The notes under the pieces were generated by a model. That model saw only the letters and a list, made by a program, of their open reading frames with translations, did not search any database and was not told the origin of the DNA. From contig NZ_JARNTX010000005.1 of assembly GCF_029433095.1 (NCBI RefSeq), forward strand, positions 124,001 through 188,000: a DNA stretch of 64,000 nt, read 5' to 3'. A program made the translations under genes and the position numbers. This document shows, in pieces, positions 34,775 to 44,163 of the stretch. Every line of letters starts with the position of its first letter. The first letter of the stretch is position 1. Source of the DNA: Hymenobacter sp. YC55. Its GTDB lineage: Bacteria; Bacteroidota; Bacteroidia; Cytophagales; Hymenobacteraceae.

Positions 34775-36220
34775 TCAGTTCACTACATACGTGCTGATGG
34801 AATGCGGCAAACTAACCGCGGCCGCCGCCTGGCCTTTGATCCACAGCTGGAACTCCTGCTTTTTGTCGCCGCTGTTCATGACCACCACGGCTACTTTGCC
34901 ATCGGTATTCTGGAACGCGGTGGTTTGCAGCCATTCGCGGTTGGTGGTGCTGGCAATGCGCCGGGCACCGGGCCGGATGAACTTCGAGAAGTGGCCGATG
35001 TAGTAGTAGCAATTGGTGTAAATCAGCTTGCCAGCGCGCGTATCGGCAATGATGGGCGCGAAGCAGAAGTTGCCAACGTGGTTGGGGCCGCCTTTTTCAT
35101 CGAGCAGCACGTTCCAGTCGGTCCAGCCCACGGTGCCGGCGTTGAAGTCGTTGATCATGGAATGGCCGTACCTCTCGCCGAGTTTCCAGTCGTTTACCTG
35201 GTCGAAGTTGAAGTTTTCGATGCAGCCTTCGGTGAACATCAGGTTGGTGTTGGGGTAGGTTTCGTGCACGCGCCGTTCACTGTCGAACAGCATGCCGCTG
35301 GTGGTCCAGGTTTCGTACCAGTGGTAACCGATGCCCCACACGTACTTGGCTGCCTCGGGGTCGTCGAGGATGGTGCTAGCCCGCTGGTACATCAGGTCGC
35401 GGTTGTGGTCCCAAGCAATCAGCTTTTTGTCGCCCAAGCCGCCTTTTTCAAGCGTGGGCCCTAGGTATTGCTTGATGTAGTCGCGCTCTTCTTCGGCCGT
35501 GAACAAACACGACTCCCACTTTTGGGTGGCCATGGGCTCGTTTTGCACCGTCAGGCCCCAGATGGGCAGGCCGCGCTGCTCGTATGCCTTAATGAACTTC
35601 ACATAGTGGTCGGCCCAGCTTTGGCGAAACTCGGGCAGCAACTTGCCGCCGCGCAGCATGTTCTTGTTGTCTTTCATCCAGGCAGGCGGGCTCCACGGGC
35701 TTACATATAAGGGCAGCTTGCCACCAGCCGCGGCCGTGGCCTGCTTTATGAACGGAATCCGGTACTGCTCGTCGTGCTTGACGCTGAATGTTTTCAGCTC
35801 CTTGTCGTTGTCCTTGACGTAGGTGTAGCTGCCGCTGGAAAAGTCGCAGCTACCAATAGACGTGCGCGCCAGCGAGTAGCCAATGCCCGCCGTCGGGCTG
35901 TAGTAAGCCTGCATAAACTCTTGCTGCTGCGGCTTGGGCAGCTTGAAGAAGGTTTCGGCCGAGGCATCGGTCAGCGCGCCCCCAATGCCGAGCAAGGTTT
36001 GAAACGAGTGCGACGGGTCCACGAACACGCAGACTTGGGTTTCGAGGGGCTGCCCCGCGGGCTGGAAGGGTACGGCCTGACCGGCACTTAGGCGCTGGTC
36101 GGTGTTCTGAGCGGTGGTGTATACCTGCGCCGTTTTGCCAGCAGCCGAATACGGAGCAGGCTGCGCCAGCACACGGCCTAAGCCGAGCGCCAAGAGCGGC
36201 ACCAAAAACTTTATTTTCAT
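34775..36220 (-). CDS. Glycoside hydrolase family 30 enzyme (third of three)
   Basis: 481 residues, signal peptide MKIKFLVPLLALGLGRVLAQ. GH30 barrel with FQTLLGIGGALTDASAETFF, YSLARTSIGSCDFSSGSYTY, SPWSPPAWMKDN, acid/base Glu in LTVQNEPM and nucleophile Glu in LMFTEGC; a C-terminal beta-sandwich follows (FSKFIRPGARRIA). The IGGALTDASA start matches the glucosylceramidase/beta-1,6-glucanase branch of GH30. It differs clearly from its two neighbours, which share a GFGY-x-x-TGGSA variant, so it likely cleaves a different bond or chain length. Periplasmic. Confidence 0.94.
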   Translation of the reverse strand: MKIKFLVPLLALGLGRVLAQPAPYSAAGKTAQVYTTAQNTDQRLSAGQAVPFQPAGQPLETQVCVFVDPSHSFQTLLGIGGALTDASAETFFKLPKPQQQEFMQAYYSPTAGIGYSLARTSIGSCDFSSGSYTYVKDNDKELKTFSVKHDEQYRIPFIKQATAAAGGKLPLYVSPWSPPAWMKDNKNMLRGGKLLPEFRQSWADHYVKFIKAYEQRGLPIWGLTVQNEPMATQKWESCLFTAEEERDYIKQYLGPTLEKGGLGDKKLIAWDHNRDLMYQRASTILDDPEAAKYVWGIGYHWYETWTTSGMLFDSERRVHETYPNTNLMFTEGCIENFNFDQVNDWKLGERYGHSMINDFNAGTVGWTDWNVLLDEKGGPNHVGNFCFAPIIADTRAGKLIYTNCYYYIGHFSKFIRPGARRIASTTNREWLQTTAFQNTDGKVAVVVMNSGDKKQEFQLWIKGQAAAAVSLPHSISTYVVN

Positions 36221-36254
36221 AGAAAACAGGTGAGCAAGGCTGAGGCAGGGCAGG

Positions 36255-37712
36255 CTACCAAATGTAGGTGGCCACGGCGCCGCCGTAGAGCGAGGTGCTT
36301 ACTTCTTTGCCTTTAAACTGGATGTTGAATTTTTGCAGTGTCGAACCGGTGTTGACCACCATCAAAACACGCTTGCCGTTCGGGGTTTTGTAGGCCACGT
36401 TGGGCAGATTGGGGGGCACATTGGTGGCCACGCGCACCGAGCCGGGCCGCACAAACTTGCTGGCATGCGCAACGCTGTAGTACGCCGGGTTGCGCGTCAC
36501 GGTATTGGCGCTAATTGTAATGGCCCCGAGGCACTGCGTGCAGCCGCCGGTGGTATGCGGCCCGAAAGCGGCGTCGTTGGCGAGGTTCCACTCCAGCACG
36601 TTGCGGCTCCAGTTGCGCGGCGCGGCAATCAGCAGGTTGTTGGCGTGCCAGGTTACATCGGCGGCGAAGTTGCCGGGGGCCTGGGTCCACTGCTCGGTGA
36701 AGTACACGTTCTTGCCCGGATATGCATCGTGCACGGTAGTTAAGGCATCCATGGTGCCGCCGTAGAGGTGAAACGCCGAGCCATCAACAAACGGCCGCGC
36801 CCCGGCGTCGTTGAACACGGTGATGGGGTAGTTGGGTTGGTCGGCGTTGTGGTCGTAGGCAATAATCTTGGTGCTGATATTCGCCGCCCGGAAAGCCGGC
36901 CCCACATGTTTTTTGATGAAGGTGGCTTGCTCGCCAGCCTGCATTACCATACTGGGGTTGTTGTTGGGGTTCAGGGGCTCGTTTTGCAGCGTCACGGCGT
37001 CAACGGTAATGCCGGCCGCTCTCATGCCCTGGATGTACTTCACAAAGTACTGGGCGTACGCGTCGTAGTATTCCGGCTTCAAACTGCCGCCCTTGGGGCT
37101 ATTGTTGGACTTCATCCACGATGGAGCCGTCCAGGGTGAGCCTAGGATTTTGATGTTGGGGTTTACCGCCAGAATCTCCTTGAGCATCGGAATGAAGTAG
37201 GCTTGGTCGGGGGCGAGGCTGAAGTTGGCCAGCGTTGGGTCGGGGCTGTTCGAGTCGTCGTAGGTGTACACTTGGTCGTTGAGGTCGGAAGCGCCAATGC
37301 TTACGCGCAGGTAGCTGATACCCAACGAGGTACTATCCGTGGCAAACAATTCCTTGAGTAGCTCGGCCCGGCTGCCAGCCGCCATCTGACTCATAACCTG
37401 GGCACTCCCGCCGGTGAAGGTGTAACCGAAGCCATCCATCGTCTGGTACGTCTGGGTGGTGTCCACTATGATGGTGGGGTCCTGGTTGGTGTTGGTGCCG
37501 AATTGCAAATTCACCTTCTGACGAGCAAAAAGGGCGGATTTGTCGGGCATGGTCAGCCACTGCGCTACCTGCGACGGTCCCGTGGGCGTAGTCGGGGTTG
37601 GCGTAGGAGTTGGCGTCGGGCCGGCGGGGCTGTTTTCCTTTTGGCAGCCGCCAAACAGTGAAAGCACCAGAAACAAGCTGGCCAGGCAGCGAAAGTGGGT
37701 GGGCAATGTCAT
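36255..37712 (-). CDS. Glycoside hydrolase family 30 lipoprotein (second of three)
   Basis: 485 residues from ATG 37712 (MTLPTHFRCLASLFLVLSLF). The lipobox FGGC is followed by a Pro-Thr linker (PTPTPTPTPTTPTG), so the enzyme is a lipoprotein held away from the membrane, possibly on the cell surface. The GH30 domain has YQTMDGFGYTFTGGSAQVM, GSPWTAPSWMKSN, acid/base Glu in AVTLQNEPLNP and nucleophile Glu in VYFTEQW. By eye most positions match the adjacent upstream GH30, indicating tandem duplication. The surface position suggests that it makes the first cut before SusC/D import. Confidence 0.94.
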   Translation of the reverse strand: MTLPTHFRCLASLFLVLSLFGGCQKENSPAGPTPTPTPTPTTPTGPSQVAQWLTMPDKSALFARQKVNLQFGTNTNQDPTIIVDTTQTYQTMDGFGYTFTGGSAQVMSQMAAGSRAELLKELFATDSTSLGISYLRVSIGASDLNDQVYTYDDSNSPDPTLANFSLAPDQAYFIPMLKEILAVNPNIKILGSPWTAPSWMKSNNSPKGGSLKPEYYDAYAQYFVKYIQGMRAAGITVDAVTLQNEPLNPNNNPSMVMQAGEQATFIKKHVGPAFRAANISTKIIAYDHNADQPNYPITVFNDAGARPFVDGSAFHLYGGTMDALTTVHDAYPGKNVYFTEQWTQAPGNFAADVTWHANNLLIAAPRNWSRNVLEWNLANDAAFGPHTTGGCTQCLGAITISANTVTRNPAYYSVAHASKFVRPGSVRVATNVPPNLPNVAYKTPNGKRVLMVVNTGSTLQKFNIQFKGKEVSTSLYGGAVATYIW

Positions 37713-37759
37713 GGGGCGAGCTAGAAAACCAGTGAATGAAATCCGTCGGCGCGGGCCGT

Positions 37760-39193
37760 TTACCACACGTAGGTAGCTACCGCGCCAGCCGGCAGCGTGG
37801 CTTGGGCGTTTTTGCCCGAGTAGCGCACACTGAAAGTTTGGGGCGAAGTTTGGTCGTTGAGAACCAGCAGCACGTGCCCGCCGCCGGGCGTGCGGTACGC
37901 CACGTTGGGCAGCACGCCGGTGCTAGTTGAGTTCACGCGCACCGAGCCAGGTACCACAAACTTGCTGGAATGTGCCACCGTGTAGTAAGCCACGTTGCGC
38001 GTTACCGTGTTGCCAGCCAGCGTTATAGCGCCGAGGCATTCGGTGCAGCCGCCGGGGGTGTGGGGGTTCTGCTGCGGATCGGCTGCCAGGTTCCACTCCA
38101 GCACGTTGCGGCTCCAGTTGCGCGGCGCCCCGATGAACATGTTTTTCACGTGCCAGCCTAAGTTGCCTTCAAACTTGGTGCGCGAGCCCACCCACTGCTC
38201 GGTGAAGTAGAGATTCTTGGTCGGGAAGGCCTCGTGCACCTTGCCCATAGCGTCAATAGGACCAGCGTAAAGGTGAAACGCGGAGCCGTCCACGTACGGG
38301 CGGGCCGTGGCATCGTTGAGAACCGTAAGTGGATAGTCCGGCTTGTCGAGGTTGTGGTCGTAGCAGATGATTTTGGTTTTCAGCTTCGCGGCCTTGAAAG
38401 CAGGCCCCAAGTGCTTACCGATAAACTCGGCCTGTTGCTCGGCCAGCATCAGCAAGCTCGGGTTGTTGCCGGGGTGCAAGGGCTCGTTCTGCACTGTAAT
38501 GGCATCGAGCTTGATACCGTGTTTCTGCATGCCTTGTATGTACTTCACAAAGTACTGGGCGTAGGCACCATAAAACTCCGGTTTCAGGGAGCCGCCTTTG
38601 GTTTCGCCGTTGGTTTTCATCCAGGCGGGCGGACTCCAGGGCGAACCCAGCAGCTTAATGGCAGGATTGATGGCCAGAATCTGCTTCAGCACCGGAATCA
38701 GATGCTTTTCATCGGGAGCCAAGCTGAAGCGCGCCAGCGTGGGGTCGGTTTGGCCAGCCGGCAGGTCGTCGTAGCTAAAGACCTGCGCGTCAAGGTCGGA
38801 GGCACCAATACTCAGACGCAGGTAACTTACGCCAATACCCTTGTCGGTGGTGCCGAACAGCTCGCGTAGCAGTTGGTTGCGCTCGGTCGCGCCCATAGCA
38901 TTCAGCAGCTCGGCGCTGCCCCCGGTAAGGCAGTAGCCAAACCCATCCATCGTCTGGTAGGTCTGGCTGTCGTCTACCTCAATCACGGCACCGGTGGCGG
39001 CTTCCGCCTGAAACGTTAGGCCGCTGGGCTGCGGCTGCAAGAGTTGAGTTTGGTCGGCGGTGGTAATCCAGCTCGACACGCGCGCCGGGGCGGCGGCCTT
39101 GCCCCGCTGCGTGCGGCTTTGGCCGTGGCCCGGCAACAGTGTGAGGGTGCACAGGGCCGCTAGCCCCCAACGGCAAACAGAAACGGATAGCAT
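37760..39193 (-). CDS. Glycoside hydrolase family 30 enzyme (first of three)
   Basis: 477 residues from ATG 39193 (MLSVSVCRWGLAALCTLTLL), signal peptide ending near GHGQS. The GH30 barrel shows YQTMDGFGYCLTGGSAELLN, VSYLRLSIGASDLDAQVF, GSPWSPPAWMKTN, acid/base Glu in AITVQNEPLHP and nucleophile Glu in LYFTEQW. It is a close paralogue of the next gene but lacks its lipobox and linker, so it is likely periplasmic where the paralogue is membrane-anchored. The pair may carry out the same reaction in two compartments. Confidence 0.94.
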   Translation of the reverse strand: MLSVSVCRWGLAALCTLTLLPGHGQSRTQRGKAAAPARVSSWITTADQTQLLQPQPSGLTFQAEAATGAVIEVDDSQTYQTMDGFGYCLTGGSAELLNAMGATERNQLLRELFGTTDKGIGVSYLRLSIGASDLDAQVFSYDDLPAGQTDPTLARFSLAPDEKHLIPVLKQILAINPAIKLLGSPWSPPAWMKTNGETKGGSLKPEFYGAYAQYFVKYIQGMQKHGIKLDAITVQNEPLHPGNNPSLLMLAEQQAEFIGKHLGPAFKAAKLKTKIICYDHNLDKPDYPLTVLNDATARPYVDGSAFHLYAGPIDAMGKVHEAFPTKNLYFTEQWVGSRTKFEGNLGWHVKNMFIGAPRNWSRNVLEWNLAADPQQNPHTPGGCTECLGAITLAGNTVTRNVAYYTVAHSSKFVVPGSVRVNSTSTGVLPNVAYRTPGGGHVLLVLNDQTSPQTFSVRYSGKNAQATLPAGAVATYVW

Positions 39194-39333
39194 CAGCAAA
39201 CTAAGAAAAGTACAGGTGATAATTCAACAAGCAGGAAAGGACAGGTGACACCCTCCTTCCCCATAGCTTCAGGCAGGAAGCGAAAGGTATACCTATGCCT
39301 CCTGCCCGAAGTACTCCGGAGCTACCGTTCAGG

Positions 39334-40824
39334 TTAGTAGCCAGGATTTTGCTGAAGTTGGGGATTGTTATTGATTTCGGCCTGCGGGAGTGGGAATAGC
39401 AGGTAGTTCACGTCACGCTCGCCTTTGCGGAACTGCGCAATTAGGTCGAGGGCCGTAACGGTGTGCGCGCCGGCTTCCGCTTGGTTGTGACGTGCATAGC
39501 GCAGCAAATCCCACCACCGCTCGCCCTCGAAGGCCAGCTCCAGCCGGCGCTGCCGGTCGATTTCGTTGCGTAGCGCCTGCTTGCTGGCCGCCTGGGCTGA
39601 ACCCATGGTCAGTGCGGCCAAGCCAGCGCGCTGGCGTACCAAGTTCAGCTTGGCTAAGGCGTCGGCAGTCGGGCCGTTTTGCTCGTTTACGGCTTCGGCG
39701 TAGTTCAGCAGCACCTCGGCGTAGCGCAACACGTAGGAGTTGTCCACGGAGTTGAAGTTATTGCCACTGCTGGTCCACTTGTAGGGATAAGCGCCCCGGT
39801 CGTTGGTGTTGTTGATGCTAGGCGCTTGGTTTTTGCGGGAGTCGATGTAGCTCACGTGGTTGCGCCCAATCAGGCGGCCTGTGCTGTTCACCACGTTGCC
39901 CACGAAGCTCCAGCGCTGGTCATTCACCGTGTCGGCGTACGCAATTAGCTCCGCCGTTGGGAGATTGAATTTCGAAAACGAGTACGTAGTGAGCGGGAAG
40001 GGCAGTATCTCGTCGGGCAGCAGGTTGCCTCCGTCGGGCGTACCCGCAAACTGGATTTCGAAAAGCGACTCGGCTCCTTTGTTTTCTGCCGGAAACAGCG
40101 CTCGGAAGCTGTTGTTGAGCTGAATGTTGGTGGCAATTACTTTGCTCGCCGCCGCCTGGGCTGCGGCCCAGTTGCGCTGGGTGAGTTGCACCCGCGCCAG
40201 CAGGGCGTTGGCCGAGTTCTTGGTAGCTCGGTTGGGGTTGGCGGCGGCCATCTGCACGGCCGCACGCTGCAAGTCCGTTACCACCTGCTCGTACACTTGC
40301 TCAGGCGTGGCCCGGGGCAGGTTCAGCTCAGAAGGCTGCGCCGACTCAGTGGGTTCTAACCGCAGCGGCACGCCTCCGTAGGCCCGCACCAGGTTGAAGT
40401 AGCACAGGGCGCGCACAAAGCGGGCTTCGCCCTGAATCTGGCTGCGCCGCAGCGTGTCCATCGTGATGGTAGGCACGTACTTGAGCACGATGTTGGCCCG
40501 GTTGATGCCTAGGTAGGCCTGCCGGAACACGTTGCCAACCTGGCTGGTGTTGGGCGTCCAGGCAATGGTTTCCAGGGCATTCACGTCGTTGCTGACGCTG
40601 GTGCTGTTGTCGCTGGGCATTTCCCCCATCGTGAACAAGTCTTGGCCGTAAGCTCCGGCGCCTTGCAGCGCGTCGTAGACGGCCGTAATGCTGGACTCGG
40701 CATCATCGGCGGAGGTAAAGAAGTTGTTGGGCGTGATGCTGGTCAACGGCTCTTTCTGCAGGAAGTCGTCGCAGCTGGCTAGCAGCGCAAGCGCGCCGAG
40801 CGAAAGGATATAGGCTTTTTTCAT
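39334..40824 (-). CDS. SusD-family outer-membrane lipoprotein of the GH30 PUL
   Basis: 496 residues. Signal and lipobox MKKAYILSLGALALLASC, then DDFLQKEPLTSITPNNFFTS, the usual SusD start. TPR region with QIQGEARFVRALCYFNLVRA and YGGVPLRLEP, C-terminal LRYAEVLLNYAEAVNEQNG, RQRRLELAFEGERWWDLLRY and NPGY. It captures glycan at the surface and closes over the SusC channel. It starts 26 bp after its SusC and is followed by the GH30 cluster. Confidence 0.97.
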   Translation of the reverse strand: MKKAYILSLGALALLASCDDFLQKEPLTSITPNNFFTSADDAESSITAVYDALQGAGAYGQDLFTMGEMPSDNSTSVSNDVNALETIAWTPNTSQVGNVFRQAYLGINRANIVLKYVPTITMDTLRRSQIQGEARFVRALCYFNLVRAYGGVPLRLEPTESAQPSELNLPRATPEQVYEQVVTDLQRAAVQMAAANPNRATKNSANALLARVQLTQRNWAAAQAAASKVIATNIQLNNSFRALFPAENKGAESLFEIQFAGTPDGGNLLPDEILPFPLTTYSFSKFNLPTAELIAYADTVNDQRWSFVGNVVNSTGRLIGRNHVSYIDSRKNQAPSINNTNDRGAYPYKWTSSGNNFNSVDNSYVLRYAEVLLNYAEAVNEQNGPTADALAKLNLVRQRAGLAALTMGSAQAASKQALRNEIDRQRRLELAFEGERWWDLLRYARHNQAEAGAHTVTALDLIAQFRKGERDVNYLLFPLPQAEINNNPQLQQNPGY

Positions 40825-40850
40825 TGGGAATTGCAGGCTAAGAAATCAGC

Positions 40851-43800
40851 TTAAAAAGAGGCGTTCAAGCCCACGGTGTAGGTGCGCGACTGGGGGTACA
40901 CGCCAAAGTCGCGGCCCAGGCTGGTTGAAGAGAAAGGGTCGGCACTCACCTCGGGGTCGTAGCCCGAATAGTCGGTCCACGTGAGCAGGTTTTGGCCGGT
41001 CACGTACACGCGCAGATTCTTGATGGCCGCCCGCTTGGTCAGGCTGGCGGGCACGGTGTACGCCAGCGTCAGGTTTTTGAGGCGTACGTAGGTGCCGTCT
41101 TCAATGAAGCGCGTGGAGAGGCGGTTGTTGCTGTTTGGGTCGCTGCGTACCGGACGCGGAATGTTGGTATCGGTGTTGGTCGGCGTCCAGTGGTTGAGCA
41201 CCGCCGTGCTCTGGTTGATCGGGTCGCTTTGCCCCTCGATAACCGTGCGGGTCTGGTTGTAGATGTCGTTGCCGAAGCTACCCTGGAAGAACACACTCAA
41301 CTCCAAGCCCTTGAAGGAGAAGTTGTTGGTCACGCCCGCAAAGGCTTTGGGGTTCGGGTTGCCAATTATCTGCCGGTCGCTGTTGTTGATTACCCCATCC
41401 CCGTTCAGGTCCTTGAACTTGATGTCGCCGGGAGCGGTGCGGGCAGCTTGGTAGATTTTGGTGGGCGAGCCAGCGTTCAGGGCGTTCAGCTCGTCGGCCG
41501 ACTGAATAATCCCGTCAGCAACGTAGCCGTAGAACACGCTCAGCGGAATACCGGCTTGTTGAATGGTGTTGCCCGTGATGATGACGCGGGGGCTCCGCTC
41601 GCCGGCATCGTTGACCTGCGTACCGAGGTCGATAATCTTGTTGCGGTTGCCCGACACGTTAAAGTTGGTGGTCCAGCCGAAGCCGCCGTCCTTGGCCTCC
41701 ACGTTGGTCGTCACCAAGCCGATTTCAATGCCGCGGTTCTGAATCTCACCCAGGTTTTGCAGAATGCTTAGGCTTTGGCCGCCCGTACTCTGCGGAATAG
41801 GCACCGACAGCAGCAGGTCTTTGGTTTGCTTGCTGTACATGTCGAACGTGAACGAGAGGCGGTTGTTGAACATGCCCAGGTCCACCCCACCGTTGTACTG
41901 GTATGTGGTTTCCCATTTCACTTCATTGCCAATGTCGCTCTGCGAAATACCGCCCACAATGGCCGTTCCCGTGCCCTGGTAATTGTAGCCCAACGCAAAG
42001 CGCGGGAAGCGCTGGTAGGTATAGAATTCCTGGTTGCCGTTGGCCCCGAAGCTACCACGCAGCTTCAACTCCGAAACGGCATCAATTTGCGGGAAGAAAG
42101 CTTCTTTGGAAATTCGCCAGCCCAATGCTACTGCCGGGAAATACCCGAAGCGGTTGTCGGTGCTGAACTTGCTGCTGCCGTCGGCCCGGAAGCTAACGGT
42201 GGCTAAATACCGCTCGTCGAAGTTGTAGATGGCGCGGGTGAAGAAGCTTTCCAGTGCCCATTGGTCGGCGTAGCTACCCGGAATACCATCGGCAATAGCG
42301 CCCCCGCTCAGGTAAGGAACCGCATTGGAAGCGAAGCTCCGGGTGCCTGCTCCCGAGGTAAAGCGCTCCGACGACTGCATGGATTGGCCCGCCAGCAACG
42401 TCAGGTTATGACGGCCGCCCAGTGTAGGATTATACGTCAGAGTGTTTTCCAACAGCCAGATAACCTGCTGGTTGGTGGCCGTCCGGGCCGAGCCACGCAG
42501 CGAGGGGTCTACGCCCGGCAAGGCCAGGGGCGGGTAGTTGCGGCTGATGAAGGTGTTTTCGGTTTGGGTGCGGAAGTCGATACCCAGCGACGAACGCACG
42601 GTCAGGTTCTTGAGGATGTCAAACTCCCCGAACACGTTGCCAATGGCCTGGTACACCACGGCCTTGTTGCTGCTTTCCAGCAGGTTACCAACCGGGTTGT
42701 CGAAGTTAGACGCAAACGGGTTGACGCTGTACAGGCCGTTGGCGTTATACACCGGAATGGTAGGCACCTGAATCAGGGCCCCAAGCACCGTACCTGAGTT
42801 GCCGGCTCCTAACTCCGAGCGCACGCTACCGTTGGTGAAGGTGCGGCTCATGTTCAGGTTGGTACCCAGCCGGAAACGGTTGCTAAGGGTTTGGTTGAGG
42901 TTGACCTTGAAGTTGTACCGGTCGAAGCCCGAGTTGATATTGATGCCTTCCTGCTTGAAGTAGCCACCGGCCACGTAGTAGCGGGTTTTCTCGGTGCCGC
43001 CACTCACGTTGAGCTGGTAGTTCTCGATGCTGGCGGGGCGGTACACCTCGTCTTGCCAATTGGTGTTGTAAGGAGGCAAGTCGTCGAGGTTGGCAAAGGC
43101 GGGTGCCTGGCCGGCGTTGGTGAGTGTTTCGTTGTATTGCTGCGCAAACTGCGAGGTGTTGAGCACATCCAGCTTTTTGCGCAAATACTGGCGGCCGTAG
43201 TACATGCTTAACCCAACCTGGGCCTGACCTACCTTGCCTTTTTTGGTGGTAATAACCACTACCCCGTTAGCAGCGCGCACGCCGTAGATGGCAGCCGCGG
43301 CCCCGTCCTTGAGCACGTCGATGCTCTCGATATCGTTGGGGTTGAGGGTATTGAGCGGGTTGAGGCGCTGGTTGCCGGTCGTGAGTTCCTGCTGATAATC
43401 AGGCAGCACGGGCACCCCGTCAATCACGTACAGCGGCGAGCCGTTCAAGCTCAGCGAGGCGTTGCCCCGCACCCGCACGTTGATGCCGGCGCCGGGTGCC
43501 CCCGAAGGAGCCGTTACCTGCACGCCGGGCGCTTGGCCTTGCAACGCCTGGTCAAAACCGGCCACTGGTTGGCGCTCAATAGCCGCCGCGTTTACAGATG
43601 TTACGGAAGTGGTCAGTTCCTGGCGGCTCTGAGTGCCGTAGCCTACTACCACAACCTCACCGAGCCCTTTTACATCTTCGGCCAGCGTGGTGGCACTCAC
43701 CTGCGTGATTTGCCCTTCCGTCACCGTCACCGGTACGCGGGCGGTAATCAAACCTACCGAGGAGAATATCAGGACTTGCGGACCCGCCGGTATGTCGGCA

Positions 43801-44096
43801 ATCAGGTAGGAACCGTCGGCGTTTGTGGCGATACCCTGTTTGGTACCTTCCACGACCACCGTTACGCCGGGGACGCCTTCACCTTTTTGGTCCACTACCT
43901 TGCCGCTCACCGTGCCCCCTGCTACTACAACAGGAGACAGGAACTCGGTTGCGAGGCGCAAGCCATTGGGGGAGCCAGCAGGAACAGGGACAATGGGTGC
44001 CGCGAAGCTGGATAGTACCAAGCTGCTCAGCGCGGGGGTAAGCAGGACCTGCTTGAGAGGCCTGGGGCCGCGTGGGAATTGTAGCGGAAACGGCAT
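40851..44096 (-). CDS. SusC-family TonB-dependent receptor of the GH30 PUL
   Basis: 1081 residues from ATG 44096 (MPFPLQFPRGPRPLKQVLLT). Signal sequence with a late hydrophobic core (SSLVLSSFAAP), a carboxypeptidase-D-like domain (GKVVDQKGEGVPGVTVVVEG), TonB box GEVVVVGYGTQ, plug (GFDQALQGQAPGVQV, VLKDGAAAAIYGVRAANGVV) and a long barrel ending in NASF. It imports oligosaccharides with the downstream SusD. The usual start, signal and terminal Phe are all present. It begins 67 bp past the sugar kinase stop, so kinase, SusC, SusD and the hydrolases may form one transcript. Confidence 0.97.
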   Translation of the reverse strand: MPFPLQFPRGPRPLKQVLLTPALSSLVLSSFAAPIVPVPAGSPNGLRLATEFLSPVVVAGGTVSGKVVDQKGEGVPGVTVVVEGTKQGIATNADGSYLIADIPAGPQVLIFSSVGLITARVPVTVTEGQITQVSATTLAEDVKGLGEVVVVGYGTQSRQELTTSVTSVNAAAIERQPVAGFDQALQGQAPGVQVTAPSGAPGAGINVRVRGNASLSLNGSPLYVIDGVPVLPDYQQELTTGNQRLNPLNTLNPNDIESIDVLKDGAAAAIYGVRAANGVVVITTKKGKVGQAQVGLSMYYGRQYLRKKLDVLNTSQFAQQYNETLTNAGQAPAFANLDDLPPYNTNWQDEVYRPASIENYQLNVSGGTEKTRYYVAGGYFKQEGININSGFDRYNFKVNLNQTLSNRFRLGTNLNMSRTFTNGSVRSELGAGNSGTVLGALIQVPTIPVYNANGLYSVNPFASNFDNPVGNLLESSNKAVVYQAIGNVFGEFDILKNLTVRSSLGIDFRTQTENTFISRNYPPLALPGVDPSLRGSARTATNQQVIWLLENTLTYNPTLGGRHNLTLLAGQSMQSSERFTSGAGTRSFASNAVPYLSGGAIADGIPGSYADQWALESFFTRAIYNFDERYLATVSFRADGSSKFSTDNRFGYFPAVALGWRISKEAFFPQIDAVSELKLRGSFGANGNQEFYTYQRFPRFALGYNYQGTGTAIVGGISQSDIGNEVKWETTYQYNGGVDLGMFNNRLSFTFDMYSKQTKDLLLSVPIPQSTGGQSLSILQNLGEIQNRGIEIGLVTTNVEAKDGGFGWTTNFNVSGNRNKIIDLGTQVNDAGERSPRVIITGNTIQQAGIPLSVFYGYVADGIIQSADELNALNAGSPTKIYQAARTAPGDIKFKDLNGDGVINNSDRQIIGNPNPKAFAGVTNNFSFKGLELSVFFQGSFGNDIYNQTRTVIEGQSDPINQSTAVLNHWTPTNTDTNIPRPVRSDPNSNNRLSTRFIEDGTYVRLKNLTLAYTVPASLTKRAAIKNLRVYVTGQNLLTWTDYSGYDPEVSADPFSSTSLGRDFGVYPQSRTYTVGLNASF

Positions 44097-44163
44097 AAAA
44101 AAGTGGTTTAAGGTAAATGAGAAACCAAAAAGAAAGCAGCAGCCTTGTCGCAATGCCACACCG

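Noticed and set aside
40992..41771. 259-codon frame antisense to the second SusC
   Set aside because: It is the shadow of the barrel-coding region and has no start signal or family features.
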